64,000 nt of DNA from Marchantia polymorpha subsp. ruderalis (taxonomy: Eukaryota > Streptophyta > Marchantiopsida > Marchantiales > Marchantiaceae), in contig AP031355.1 of assembly GCA_037833965.1 (NCBI GenBank), forward strand, positions 21,973,501 through 22,037,500, written 5' to 3'. The notes beneath the pieces are model-generated. The model was not told the DNA's origin and searched no databases. It was given only the letters and a program-made list of their open reading frames with translations. Below are positions 22,738-35,721 of this stretch, one piece after another. The position numbers were made by a program, and so were the translations under genes. The number at the start of each line of letters is the position of its first letter. The stretch's first letter is position 1.

Positions 22738-24879
22738 CGCAGTGCGAGCAATCCGTCAAAGTAAAAAGGTGACCTCGTCCACTCGCTTGACGGCAGCTTA
22801 CAGTTCCATTCCATCGCCCAGCCGATGAAAAGCTAGACTTCCACCAATCCAAATTCCACGCCCGCGATCTCGGATTTCTGGGACATCACTGCAAACGCTT
22901 TCTTCACGTGAGTACGAACTCTACAGCGACCGGCGGTGCAAAAACCACACAGATATCTGAGCGAGGAACAGAGCCATGAGGAATCCAAGTCAATCAATCC
23001 CCTTGCTGCTTTCTGCCCTCAATCTCGAACCACAATCGGCTTCAACATCAAAACGCAGGGGCAGCAAACGCGTGACACCGTCGGCGCCACGACCGGCTGC
23101 TCGGCTGGCGCGAATTGCCGCGCGTTGGATCGGAAGCGAAGGAAGTCTGCGGAAGGACAAGGATCTACCTCGCGGTGCTCGGAGAAGCCCGCAAAGATGC
23201 GCAGCAACACAGCGGGAAAGACGATGGAAAGAGACGACAAGGAAAGCGACGGGCGAGACGCAGGGTTTAGCACGCCCCAAACCGAGCGTGGGGCAGCAGG
23301 AGTGCAGGTGAGCTTCGACAGCCTCTTGCTGGGGCTGCGAAGGCAGAAGTCAGGGGCTGTGGCGTGAAAGTGTGCATGGAGAAAGCGAGCGCAGAGCGAC
23401 GCCTCATATATGTCAAGGCCATTGACCCGAGTCGCTGCGAGAGCGCAAGAAATTCAGCTCCGCTCAAGGGCAGCTGCGAGATCCGACCAAACGGAGGATC
23501 CGTCGGCGCAAAAGTGTGAGCGACATCGGAGGCGCTGGGAAAGTGTCAGGCACGGACACATTGCCGACGAGGAACGCGGTTGCGCTGCAGCACAGTGGCA
23601 GCGGGCTCGGCCGAAGATGCCCGGCCCGAGCCCTGTAACGGAGTTGTCGGCATCGCCCCATCGAGGAGAGGGGGGCCGACGGATGCCTCGCAGCCAGCCA
23701 GCGGGCCCTCGACGCCTACAGCGTCGCGCTGGGACTCGAGACAAAAGGGCTACAGTGCCCAGGACACGCATCAGCTCGACGGCAATTCATGAACGCACAC
23801 GGAAAACACGGCGCCCGCGAACGGATCGGCGGGGCCTCGGATGCAGCGGAGCCTGGTGCACACACCGAGAACCGAGAGGCACAGGGGCAAACCTCAGGAA
23901 TTCGCCCGGAGCGAGCTCGGGGCACTGTCGGCGTTCCAGGAATCCGGGGCCCTGTTGCTCGAGCAATCTCGGCGCGTCTCGTGACCCCGACGGAATCTGT
24001 CCACGAGGCAAAGCTGAAGCCAGCCGGGCGCCTCTCCCTAAGCCGCACCCATTCGCATTACCGCAGGTTCGGCCCCAGCTGACCCGAACCGAGCGAGTCC
24101 GCTCGATCCTCCGGCCGAGCGGAATTCTTTCAACGAGGAACAGGCGACTGCTGCAACTCGAGCTCAATATAATTCGTCGGATGCGCGAGCCGCTGGACCA
24201 CCCTCACCCGGTCCGGAATCATGCCGTCGCCACGAGATGGGAGGTGCCGCGCTTCAAGAGGCGAAGATCGAACTGTTGCAGGCGACGCATTGCACCGGCG
24301 GAATCCAGCAATCGAGCTCTGTGTGGTGCGCGAGGCTGGTGGCCAAGAGTCAAACGCGGAACGCTGCAGCTCGGTCTCTCAGCCGGCGGAACGCAGAGAG
24401 CAAGAATGTGGCTCAGGAGATACGCTAGGTCGGCTACGGACGAGTATAGTACCAGTCAAAAGGCTAGCGTCGTCGTAGAGGCATTCCGTGCTCCAGGAAT
24501 TTCAACACTCTGAGCGGGGCTGATGTCGGAGAAGGACGGAGAAACGGGGCGAGGAACGTCGTGATGTGTGTACCTGCGCGTAGTGTGCGAGTCGCTCGTA
24601 CACTCTTATAGACACGTTACGGAATGCTGATTCGGGCGATGCCCGCGTTCGATGCCACGGCAGCGAACCGACGTCGGACACCCACAAGTGACAGTGCACG
24701 TGCAGGCTAGAACGCAGTACGAACTCGCCAGATTGCGGGACTCGGTAGTGCGTATGCTTCCCGGGGCATTGGAAGCCCGTGACCTGTCGAAGTGATCATT
24801 CGCCGCCCCAGGTGTCAGGCAGACGACGGGATAAGAAAAGGTCTGCGGTAACCGCAGAGCGAGATCTGCTTGGCAAGGC

Positions 24880-25218
24880 TCACGATCTGCGGCAAGGCCG
24901 CGGAGGAAGTGTAGAAAAGTGGACGATTTGCATATTCAGAGCCCGATGCCCGTTTGAGGGTGCACCGCGAGGCGGGACATAGAAATGTGATGGCTTGCCT
25001 TGGCCTCCGGATGTTGCGAGCCATAGCGGCCCGGAATTCCATTTTATGGTGGAAGGGTTGGGGCCGAGGCCGAGGATATGCGTGTGGAAGTCCGCGCTCC
25101 GCACGACCCTCGCGCCCGAAGCTTCGTCGAACTGGAGCGCGTTCGCTGTGCTGAGCGTCGACGCAGTTTCTGCAGAAACTGAGGCCTTGCCGATGGATTT
25201 CCCTACGGCATCGGCCAT
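24880..25218 (-). CDS. Hypothetical protein in the GC-rich block
   Basis: This encodes 112 aa from an ATG at 25218. Unlike the other frames in this block it has a balanced composition and mostly G/C-ending codons. It begins MADAVGKSIGKASVSAETAS and contains FDEASGARVVRSADFHTHIL and IKWNSGPLWLATSGG. No family is recognised. The end (PPRPCRRS) looks less natural, so a splice site may lie before it. It may be a real exon, or a chance frame in GC-rich DNA. Confidence 0.25.
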   Translation of the reverse strand: MADAVGKSIGKASVSAETASTLSTANALQFDEASGARVVRSADFHTHILGLGPNPSTIKWNSGPLWLATSGGQGKPSHFYVPPRGAPSNGHRALNMQIVHFSTLPPRPCRRS

Positions 25219-25382
25219 CGCTCGAAAAGCAGTCCGTGGGTCATGTCCAGACCTTTCCCAGTGGATGGGAATCAGTTCCCCGGCGAGTGAACCGCTGACG
25301 CCGCGGAATCGTGGGCCGGTGGCCTGTATTAATGTCTCCGCCGGAGCACGGCCGTGCCTCAGACCTCCTCTTCTCCCTCTCT

Positions 25383-25405
25383 CTCTCCCTCTCTGTGAGG
25401 GAGAG
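25383..25405. repeat. Perfect 9-bp hairpin in a CT-rich tract
   Basis: CTCTCCCTC and GAGGGAGAG are perfect reverse complements around a TCTGT loop, at the end of a CT-rich run that begins near 25363. It may be a GAGA-type promoter tract. Confidence 0.7.
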
Positions 25406-25800
25406 CGAGCGGACCACCGGTCAACGCCCTCGCCTTAAAGTCTCGGGACACAAAGTCTTCCCCTTCTTCATCGGCCCAGAATCACAGACCTGGATCCCCG
25501 AACAGCAGCTGGTGCCACTGACTGCGAGCGAGTGGTCCTCGTCGGCTCCCGCTGCCGCTGCCTTTTCTGCTTCTGCCGTCCATCCACGCCGGGGGCGACG
25601 GGAGCAGCTGGAGCCTCCCTCCCTCCATGGCCTGCCCGCGACGCTCCCGTCGACACTGAACTATTCTTGTGGCAATGCCGGCGGGAGCTGCTGCTGGCCA
25701 GAGTTCGGGCCATCCGGTCTTGACTGGAGTCGCATGATGGTTTACCTTCTCGTTTGCATATTCCATTCGATCTCCTAGAATGCTCCGCGGGCATACCACT

Positions 25801-28430
25801 CCCAATAGTTCCGAGTATTAATGATTCCACTGTGCTGTGCGACACCTGGAGATTGCAAGTGCACCGATTTGTTTTTTTCTCATTTTCGAACTGTTGCGCA
25901 TCTGCCTCTTCACGAAGGCCAAAGAGATAAGCCCGAAATCTGAACATCCTTCGCAATATGTACCCCACAGAGCACCACCGATCTCGACCGGAGCAAGTGT
26001 CGGAAAATATCATCAATCGCCATTAGCAACACCATTCCTATCCGAATTTCCCCAGTTTTTACCGACGATGAAGTAAAACATCTGGCTGCCAATTGGATCA
26101 CCCCCGACCGATCAAAGCAAGATGACTGAATGCTGGAAAGTCGTGTGTACTCGTGATAGCGTGCATGGGGCGCCAAATTCCTTACCAGCCCCAGTTTTCT
26201 ACCCTGTTTGCCCATTGGCTCGAGCCGCCTTGCAACTTCTTCACGGATCTGGGACGGACGTAGGCCTGATTGCCCGCAGCTAGTAGCATTTATGTCCATG
26301 CTTATCTTTTGTTCTCACTATGCCATATTCTCTAAATTTTATTCGGAGGAAAATTTTGCTTTCTGCAGTACGGCTCTGTATCTTAAATTCCTTGTATGAT
26401 GCCTTCTCTCACATGTGATAGCTGCCTTGGGGTTCTTTGCATTCTGGAGATCCTCTAAAGTGACGATGCCATCTGTAGCCTTCATTGCCCTCAACTCTTA
26501 GAGGATCGTGTCCAACGTTGAAACGGATTTCAAGCTAGTTCAATCCATATCCCAAAGCATGATACAGACACTTTCCGATGTATTTTTCTCTCTCTTTTTG
26601 GTGACATCATCCTACCTAGTACCTTCTTCTGCGTGACAACATATTTGGCACACATAGGTACATCTGTACTTCTTTGCATTTCATGTGGATGAGCATGATG
26701 ATCCATCTATTGAGAATACCACATCTGAAAGATGTTTTGGCTATCCGGCGACTCTCCACAATTAATTTCATATATATACGTCCTTGAGATATATTAAATG
26801 AGAATGCATAAACGGTTTCAGTACACAAATTATCAGTACATAGAAAATATGCAGATGATATCCATGGCGTCCCCATAGATATTACATAGAATGTCAATGT
26901 TCACTTTGCCCACCGAAAGGACTAGAGTTATACAATATACTGACCGACGGTGTCATTCGACGGATGCAACTATTTATGATTTCGAGCTTCTTAGATGTTA
27001 TTGCTCAAACAAGTGCGAACATAAGTTTATCAACATCACCATGCATCGAGTTTTTCGAACTTGCATTGGTATTTGTTCTGCAAACTGAGCTACTGCCCTG
27101 GCTTGTTCTATCTTAGATGCATGATGGATCCATATGACGCATGAAGTAGACGTTATTTACATATGATATAGTTAGAGATGTTGTGATTGTTACAAAAAGA
27201 TAGAGATAATTTCACTTGCATTGCAGTGGATTTGAGTCGGGAAAAATCTAGATTTGATCAACATTTCTGTTATTGTTGTATGTGGTATGCTTACATGTAT
27301 TACACATGGAAGCATACAGGGATTGACTATCCAAACCCAACATCCTAGATGGTCAGCGAGTTAAGTGACATCATCCACGAGCAAAATATATGCACGATCT
27401 AGAGCTTTGGGACTATACTAACTTGTGGAATATAAATTAGACATGTTAGTGACAGAATCTTCAAGAGACTGCTATGCTTAATGTTTTTTCAGGTTTTCTT
27501 ATAGCCTAGTCTAATCAACTTGCTTTTATTGTACAAAGAGCATCAGCTCAACAATCCATAGAGATGCTAAACTTAAGTCATGGTTATTCAAATGTTATGC
27601 TACATGTAGTCAATATAAATTATGCAGTTTTGATATCTTCGCTGCACTAATCACATTTCCTACGTTGATTCTATTGGAGTCTAGATCCATGTTACTAGTT
27701 TGGTTTCATCCATGAAGCTCTTGATGGAATATTCCCAAGCTTTTTGTTATTTTAATCATTTCAACTCATGCAATACCGCTAGGTATCATTCTCAATCATG
27801 ACGGAGACAAAATAAAACCTGACCTCTGTTTCGTGACAAAGCCAAAGAACAATCGAGCGCGCATAAAGAAGAAACCTTGCGGCCTTTTGGTTAATGCATC
27901 CCCGTTTCTCGGCGTGAGAGTCATTCTCATTTTTTGCTCTCTGTCTGCTTGTGTGCCATCATGTTGAAAATCTGACGCATGCATCTATTAGTTGTCACGG
28001 TTCACACGATGAGGATGTGAAGTTGAATGTTGCCTGGGCATCTTCGTCATCTTTCCTTTCGCGGGGAACAACTAATAGCAACTGGATGGGAAGACCCTAT
28101 CTTCATCATCACTTCTCCTTTTGTGTTGTTTATTGTAAATGTGTCCAACGAATGTGAAGGAAGTTAAGACTTGCAAACATTAAGCAGAACAGACAATATT
28201 GTTCGAGTCGCTAGTGGATCAACCGCTACGTTACGAGCCTGGAGGCCCTACAGCAGTATGTTACTTGAGCTCCTGAGGTTCATGAAGGGGACATGGCCAG
28301 GATGGAAGAAATGAGTACGACCGAGAGGTGGACCGAAAGTCAAAGCGAGAGGAGGAGAGAGGAGAGGGGAGCGGCCGGGGTGCGGGATGGCACAATAATT
28401 CACTCACGAGGTTAGAAAGGATGGAATCCC
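25801..28430. other. No gene recognised
   Basis: Only short frames without domains are present on both strands. No repeats or RNA genes stand out. Confidence 0.55.
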
Positions 28431-29960
28431 GAGTATGACGATGCCCATCGGGATCATTTCTACTTTTCTTCATTCTGGTTTCTGCGTCATAGCCTTGGGG
28501 CGGAATCGCAAGATGAGACGCGCACAGATTGAGAATGATTCCCGCGCTACCCGCAATCTCAGCTCTGCCCCCGAAGTCAAACCTCGTCTACTCCGTGGCA
28601 AAATGGCCACTTTATGTTCCACTTGTTGCTTCTATGTCGACAGCCATCTACAGGACGGCCCCTTCTTCTGCTCAGAGTCTGCTGTACAATACATCGATGG
28701 CGAGTCCCAAGGTCCGCAATTCGCTTCGCCACTGTAGTGAGCGATGCGGTATTTCTAGGATATTGAACGTGTAAGGGAACTCCAGGTTCAGACTGACTTG
28801 TCGTGCCATGCTCATAACAAACTGCAGTTACGGACTCAGGACAAAGAGGATCATGTAAGGACATGGTGGAGTATTCTTCGGAGAATGAGAACGAAGCCTT
28901 TAATGGGCATATCCGCTACCTGCGACGTTGCGACCCTATAAGACAAGCGGGGCCTTGTACACAAGCACCGTACTGTGCGATATTCCCCAAGAAAAGACGA
29001 AGGGAATCATCCACACTGAAATTCTTATACAAACCCCGCAACAGAGCTGCACTTCGTGCTGCGACTTCTCGACAGCTCTCCTGGATTCAGACGCGGTCTA
29101 TCATGTCACTCTACCGCACGTCTCACCATTCGATAGCCAGACTCCAGTCATGGGTTATTCATTCAAGGGGATGGCATACTCCCGACTCGGTATGGTCGTC
29201 TTCTGCCAACAGAGGAGATTGACGAGATCTGCCAAACTTGTACACGATTTGCAGTCGTTAATGTCCCTGCGGTCTGGCTCAAAACTGGTCTGCGGCAGGT
29301 TCGTCATCAACAGGCGATGCCGGGGGATGGTATCGTTATGAATCAGCGGGTTGAAGGTTCAGACCAACTCGTCGCATGAGGGCTGTTTCTGTTCACCACT
29401 GTCGGCAGCATTTGGAACCCTCAAGGACTGGCGCGAATGAACTGAGCTTCTGATCTGCTTGTGCTGGCAAAGTTTGTCCGAAGCATCTTAGTTTAGGACG
29501 ATCGATGCACTCGTGGAAAGCGAGTGCTTCTGGACTTTCGTTGTGCCACTCCGCCATGGTCTCCGTCATCGACGACGTTGCGAATCAGAATACGGTTATA
29601 ACATTATTGTACGTACCCATACCATCCTGCTCGCCATGCCTACGGCCCTCCTCTGGGGTGGGCGACTACGATGAGCAACACGCGTGGTTGCGTGAGTGCT
29701 GAGATAGCGACGTACAGTTCTTGATGGAGGCCACACACTTCGAGCTTTCCGGCACACGCCACTCGCGACTTACGGGCCTGAGAAGCGATCTGTGGGACTC
29801 GGATCGTCCTGCGGTCCCGACATTTGCAAAGCCGGTTGATGTTGTAATTGATCCGTTTCTGGATTTGGCGACGGCGCTATCTTAGTCGGCGCAAGATATT
29901 CTCCTTGCTCAATCTGCCAAGTCTTACTCCGCCGTTAACTAGCCCTACCCTTCCCATTCT
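28430..29960 (+). pseudogene. Degenerate coding-like stretch, family unknown
   Basis: Several plus-strand frames read like protein but are broken by stops and frame changes. These are 28435-28737; 28863-29222 from an ATG (MVEYSSENENEAFNGHIRYL); an overlapping frame to 29341; and 29505-29702, which continues in the same frame past one TGA as DSDVQFLMEATHFELSGT and PTFAKPVDVVIDPFLDLATA to a TAG near 29885. It could be a pseudogene or a spliced gene whose exons I cannot connect. I assign no family. Confidence 0.3.
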
Positions 29961-30039
29961 CCCTCTCTAGGACTTGTCTTTGACTTTCACTCTCCCCCGT
30001 CGGCGCTATGTTAGTCGGCGCAAGATATTCTCCTTGTTC
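29872..30039. repeat. Direct repeat of about 39 bp
   Basis: CGGCGCTAT-TTAGTCGGCGCAAG followed by ATATTCTCCTTG occurs at 29872-29910 and again at 30001-30039, with only one or two changes and a period of 129 bp. Confidence 0.85.
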
Positions 30040-32892
30040 TTTCTGTTCCTAAAGCAAAAGTTGGGAGGGGAATTTTGTCGTCATGGAACATTCCGATGGG
30101 GGAGAATGTATGTCCTTTCTCGACTATATCTTGCCTATAGTAAGCAATGAACAGACATCACCGATGTAAGGGTAGATTTTTTTCACTTTTCCTGCTCTTC
30201 ACCCTCGCACCCATGACAAATGTATTTGAAGGTGTGATCCATGAGATGTTCCGAAGTCCATCGAGCTTCATTTCAGAATTGCGATCCTTTCACTGAGAAA
30301 GTACTGTAGTGAGTGAGCAGGTACAAGGGTCCCGCCAGTCGCATAATTTACCCTTAGCAATCATCGGAGATGTGACCTCTAGGACTATCGTCTAAGATTT
30401 TATCTACCTACCAAAGGTACGTCTCAAGACAATATGGGCAACACACATATTGCGCAGAGAGTAAGGACCTTCCCTTCCTTGATTTCATGAACACGTCGCG
30501 AGAGTGGAACAACAGAGTCCAAACGCTTTAGCGCTCGACCAGATTCTCCGAGCACTTTGGAGCACTAAAGATTGTAAAATGCTAAGTTATAATAAACGAT
30601 GGCAAGTGCAACACAAACAAAAGGCTACGCGTATAGAAGACATTTTCTTCCTCGATACATACATGAGATTTTTCATTCCCCATAAAGTTTCAAGCTAACA
30701 TTATTCCACATAGAATTGTTAATATTTATTAAGTTGATATTATGCGTAAAGGCATTTATTGCTTTGACTTAATGTGTTTCATTTTCAGAGAAGACGGGAT
30801 TTGAACATTGGCTACGCCTATACATATTACAATATTAGGTGATATTTTTTCCGATGTTAGATCATGTGATTTAGATATTTTGTAAGTTAGAGATTGTACA
30901 AATAAAAATTTCAAAATGGATGTTGTTGGGTCTAGTCTTCGATTTCCTTTTTCCTTGCATCCTAGTTAGGCCTGATAGATTCTTCGCATATCACTTAATA
31001 TATACTTGACCACGGTCATTGGCATGCAGTCTAGTAGATGGCTATATTTACACGTAGTAGGACAACCCATCCGACGTTCGGACTTCACACTCAAGTTAAA
31101 ATTAACTCTAGAATAGAAGTGCATTATCTTGTTTTCTTAAGGCTTAAGTTGTTTGACCAACAGATTCAAATTGTATGAGAGATTTAACGATAATATTCTC
31201 ATGTGCCGTATTTCACTTGTTAAAGCATCACAACAAGTGAAATATGTCATTTTTATTATATCAATTCTTGAAATTTAGACTTCTCTAATTGTAGGTGAAA
31301 ATATCAATATTCACGACTTCATTTATGACACACTGTCATATAGTTGAATCCTAACTTGAATCCCAATGTGGCTTGAATAAATTTCTCTAAAGAGAACGTT
31401 TATGAACGAGTTTTCAAGAACGCCTTTGTAAATGAAGATGATTTGTCAACGATCATTCATACTTTGATAAATTTATCAAAATTAATAAATAAGTGATTGA
31501 ATTAGAAGACTAAGTTTTCTCACATGAAAATAAGGCTTGCATTTTTCATTTACATGATGGATTAAATTTAGCAATATTATAATTTTTTTGTATATTATGA
31601 TGACGCAAACTTATCTGTGGTCAAAATAATCAAGGATAGACATATGTGGTTAAGTTTAAGTTTTTTTTTTAAATCTAAAAATTACTTACTTCTACTTCAA
31701 ATCTACCGTAGTTAGAACCTAGACTCTTTAATCTTGATTTAAACATGACATTATTATATTCGCTTTTTTTTGAAAAGAATTATTTTCTCATCAAGCTGAA
31801 AACACTTGGTACCCTGATAGAGTTTCATTATTATTTGTGTAATATGATACTGTCATTAAATAACACATTACATATGTTCACATAAAACTCTGAGATTTTA
31901 GTTTACATAATTTGAACAGATGAGTTAATTTTAGTTCAAGGGATCATGCGTTTAGACAGAATTTGCCCTAGTAGGAACATAGTGTGCAAAAACTGTAACG
32001 TAGAAATCAGAACAAAAAGTTGAAGTTATATCACGGACATAAGCATCTGAAATCTAATGGATTTTTGTTGCATGAGAACATTGTGTATGATTTCCTTGGA
32101 TATAGCTTTAACTTTCTCACTTCTTGAAAGATATAGATAAAGATATATATATGGATGGAAAAACTGTAAAGGTCATTGCTGCCGAAATCTATGTAGGTAG
32201 TATGACTTGTAATATTCAACAAGTTTCATGAGTTATCATGAAAAGTGCGTAGGCAGATGAAATATAAGACTCGATTTCATTTCATAAGATTAAGTTAGAT
32301 AATAAGGTAATCATATTCAATAAAATATCACTGTTTTTAGGAGGGTAGTTCAGAATAAGAACAACGCACATATATGTTGCCTTCATGTGAAGAATAATAA
32401 TCTAACAAAAGAAAGACAATGGTTCATATACGGCTAAAAGTGATGGATAGAAATGAATTGGAAAACACAAGATAATATATACTAGGAGGAGGAAGAGATA
32501 ATGTGCGTATCTCCATGTCGACTAAGGAGGAGGAATGTCAATCAACGAAGTGACTTGAATCAATAAAATCAAGCAGAAGTGACTTCACTTTCCCCAAAGA
32601 TGAGATCTCACTTCATGCTCTCGGATCGGAAAATATATGCTGATAAGAACATCCAGTGTCGTGGTTATGAGAGCCCCAAAACTTCAAGCTGACATCAGCT
32701 AATCTACTGTAATGAAGGAAGAATTAGTAGTTTGAAGGTGCTTTTACAGTTGAAGGTAAGGAAAAAATGTATGTCCAAGATATGGATCTTTTAGCATGTC
32801 ATGCATACGCCTATGAGGGTAATGTATGTATCGCTACCTAGAAATAGTTAGCATGAAACTCATCATCATACAATTTAATTTTTGCAGAGGGA
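30040..32892. other. No gene; one perfect inverted repeat
   Basis: AT-rich intergenic DNA without coding signal. At 31209-31244 TATTTCACTTGTT and AACAAGTGAAATA form a perfect 13-bp stem with a 10-base loop. Confidence 0.65.
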
Positions 32893-33526
32893 AATATATC
32901 TAGAGAGATTTGCTTGATGGACCCCTGCGGAAAGTAATTTGCTTGATGTGACCCCTCAGGTTTAGTTTTACCCCAACTACGGTGTGCCGTCGGACATAGT
33001 TCTTGTAACTACGATTACTACTAGTTATAATGCGGGAATTACAATCAAAGATCAATCCCTGATTATAATTTCTGGTGGATTATCACGGGGACAAATATCG
33101 ATTTTGCTCGAAGTGCAATTTGTTATGCTTCAATTCTTCCGATCGCAAAGATTCGCGGATTTCTCTGTTGCCTCCCACCTGCACACTCTTTCCGTAACCC
33201 AGCGTGGTCCGAGCTCAAGTCTCGCGATCACCCATTTGTGGTGAACAAATAAACTCCGGATGAACATTTCTTTGCTCGTCTACTTGGAGAGTGGCCGGAT
33301 ACAGAATGACAATATCAAAACAAGTGAGTGTGATGGAGTGCGAAGTCCACTCTGTTTGCGGGTGTGGTGGATTCGATGGACTCGTTGCACTCTCTCTAGT
33401 TGTTATTAGAACATGGGTGACGGTGCATCGTTCATGGGGTCCCATCGGGTAAAATGAAACCTGAAGAGTACCATCAAGCAAATTACTTTCCGAAGTGATC
33501 ACAACAAGCAAATCTCTCGATATATC
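32893..33526. mobile_element. Fold-back element, inverted arms of about 80 bp
   Basis: The left arm (from 32893: ATATATC, AGAGAGATTTGCTTGATGG, GCGGAAAGTAATTTGCTTG, CCTCAGGTTTAGTTTTACCC) is matched by the reverse complement of the right arm ending at 33526 (ATATATCGAGAGATTTGCTTG, TCGGAAAGTAATTTGCTTG, TTCAGGTTTCATTTTACCC). The total length is about 630 bp, with no transposase. It may be a MITE-like or fold-back element, or an inverted duplication of a gene piece, since the right arm on the minus strand is an open frame (LLDGTLQVSFYPMGPHER). No clear target-site duplication was seen. Confidence 0.6.
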
Positions 33527-35721
33527 TATATGAAAGTTTCCTTGTCAATATCTATTGTAAATACATTCTTCTTCCTCCTAGATCCAACAATCTAAGCTCG
33601 TTGACTTAGCTCTCTAACTTTTTTCCAAATTGCACGAGTACAGTAAATTTGGACATGGAAATGATAAGGACAAAGATATGGAAGAAGGGATCGCGCGAAA
33701 GGTGAAGGGCTAATACCCAATACTCGTTTGTTTATGGATAACAACGATTTGTAAAGGAGTGATCAGTTGGATTGGGGGAGCTAATCGAATGTCAAAGGGT
33801 AGTATCGACCAATTTAGAAGTGGACCAGTTAAAACAAGCACGCATCAGGAAGGATCGTGGATCAGCAAGGCAATTACACGGCATGTGCTTACGCGAGGGT
33901 CAAAACGTACGCCGTGAACACTCGATTCTTTGCGACTTTCAATGATGGATTCGTGGAAAGGTCCCGGCGGGAGAGCACGGGAGCAGCGAAGAAGGCATCA
34001 TAGTCTTAGAATCCCACGAAGGGCAAAATACATGCTTTCCGCGTTGCGGCGTCGCACAAAGCTCCATACTTGTTCGCGATTCCCTCGCTTTGAATGTTCC
34101 CTCGCTGCCAGATACAGATGTTGACAATTGACTTGGTGGACATCTCTGCCTGCTCGACGTACCGTAGGCTGAGGATCCGGCCATCAATATCTGGTCGTAC
34201 AATCACGGATCTCCTACGACACCCTTGAATTTCTTTTAGTTTCTTTTCGTTTCCGTTCGTGCCAAGTAGGCAAAGTGATATCTGTTGAACAGCACAACTG
34301 TGTTAATCGTGAGCTGTCTGGGCTAGAGCGGAGAGTTCTAGATTCAAAGCCGAAGGTCCCCCTCTGCACCGTAGCCTTCAGTGCGAAAGGGTCATTGAAT
34401 CATTTATACCGTCGGCAGTTTTTTATTCTTCTTAACCTACCCTGTGGGCCTTGTGATGGCCAAATGACGAAATCTCGGTGACAGTCCACGGGAAGCAAAT
34501 CTGTGAACTAGAAGGGACAATCCAAGAACAATAAATTGCAGAGTACGGCATGCTTAAGTCGGCAAGCTCCGTGAGCGTCACATTGTGACGCAATTTCCAA
34601 TTGCTCACATTCCTTCAAACACTCGCGACACAATATGTTCACAACAGCTGATTTCAACTACTGTTCCTCGAGTCCATGCCTAATCACGAAGGCGCCACGG
34701 AAACCGAGTCCGTGAGTTCTTCGAAGCCTTTCACCAGCAAAGTCTTGAACGAACAGCAAGAGGAACATCCGACTTCAGGCACATGTGACAGTCTCCCCAA
34801 CTCCCTCAGCCGTCTAGAGCCGTCGAATTCGAACGCTCCGTACAATCACCACCGTACCGACTCGGTACTTGCAACTAACAACAGTAGGTACGCCCCATGG
34901 AAAGATGGCGCGCCCAACATTATACTGCGCTGAAACAATCTATCCCTCCAAGTTCTAACGACCTCGAGGCACTTAAATGGCCGATTCGTCCACATTGAAG
35001 GCCGCCGTGATATACCGGAAGCACACCCGGTCCACCACCATCCAAAGAAAGACCTTCGGACAGAACCATAGCGCGGCCAGCGCCTGTTCCGGTAGCGAGG
35101 GCAAGGAACATACCGGCAGTAGTAGGTGCACAAGCGGCTGTAGAGCTCTACCGTGACTGGCACCGAGCGAGTCAGCAAAGCGATCGTGGAATTGGAAAGT
35201 GCGCGAGTCGTCCCACTGTCCTTGTAACGTCTCAATGGCTTGGGATCACGGCTGGCTTAAGCCGTTCAACACTGTCACGCGCCAAATGATTTCCGTGGGA
35301 GGAGTTGAAATCATTTGCGGGTAGAACTTGTGCCCATGTAACGCTTGCGTTCCCCAGCCCAAGAATTGGCTCCAAGACCTCAAATCTCATTCTGCCTATT
35401 CGTTTAACACAGACGAGTCTCCTGAGCCTCATTTGCCACCTGCATCGAGCTGCAGATGGTTTTAAACGTCGAGCGGGTTGACAGGGGGGCGCTACTACTC
35501 TCCTCCTCCGCTGAAAGTGGTCACAGTCGGGGGACTAAGAGAGTGAATTGTGAAGAGGTGTAATCAATGCTCCAGGACATGGATATCTTGTTCTGACACG
35601 GTGCGTTTGATACCCGAGCCGCCGGTAGTGTCACTATCATGATCGGGGTTGTTGTCTAGAGGAGGTTTTGCCTCAGTGGGTCGTGCTGATGAAGGGGTTT
35701 AAGGGGTCCGCATTCTGGTAC
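33527..35721. other. No confident gene; moderately GC-rich
   Basis: A minus-strand frame at 33900-34206 reads as protein across one TAA (ACILPFVGF, then DYDAFFAAPVLSRRD) but has no ATG and no known domain. A plus-strand ATG frame of 85 codons lies at 34676-34933, rich in Ser/Thr/Asn and also without a domain. The stretch 34940-35230 is open on the minus strand. Later exons of the minus-strand gene starting at 35976 should lie here, but I could not place them. Confidence 0.45.

Larger units (their letters stand above)
22740..25800. other. GC-rich block with overlapping open frames
   Basis: GC content rises abruptly and open frames occur on both strands, as expected by chance at high GC. The longest, 367 codons at 23410-24513 plus, is Arg-rich and domainless. 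More protein-like pieces are a Lys/Arg/Glu-rich frame at about 22936-23306 that ends at a good donor (GTGCAG|GTGAGC), and, in a third frame near 24090-24425, segments such as ALQEAKIELLQAT and ARLVAKSQTRNAAARSL with upstream stops. The block may hold promoters and leaders of divergent genes or a decayed gene. Confidence 0.4.

Noticed and set aside
23410..24513. 367-codon plus-strand open frame
   Set aside because: It is very Arg-rich, lies in GC-rich DNA where long frames arise by chance on all strands, has no domain, and other frames in the same interval look more protein-like.
34676..34933. 85-codon ATG frame
   Set aside because: Low-complexity Ser/Thr/Asn composition, an overlapping minus-strand frame, and no domain or splice context.
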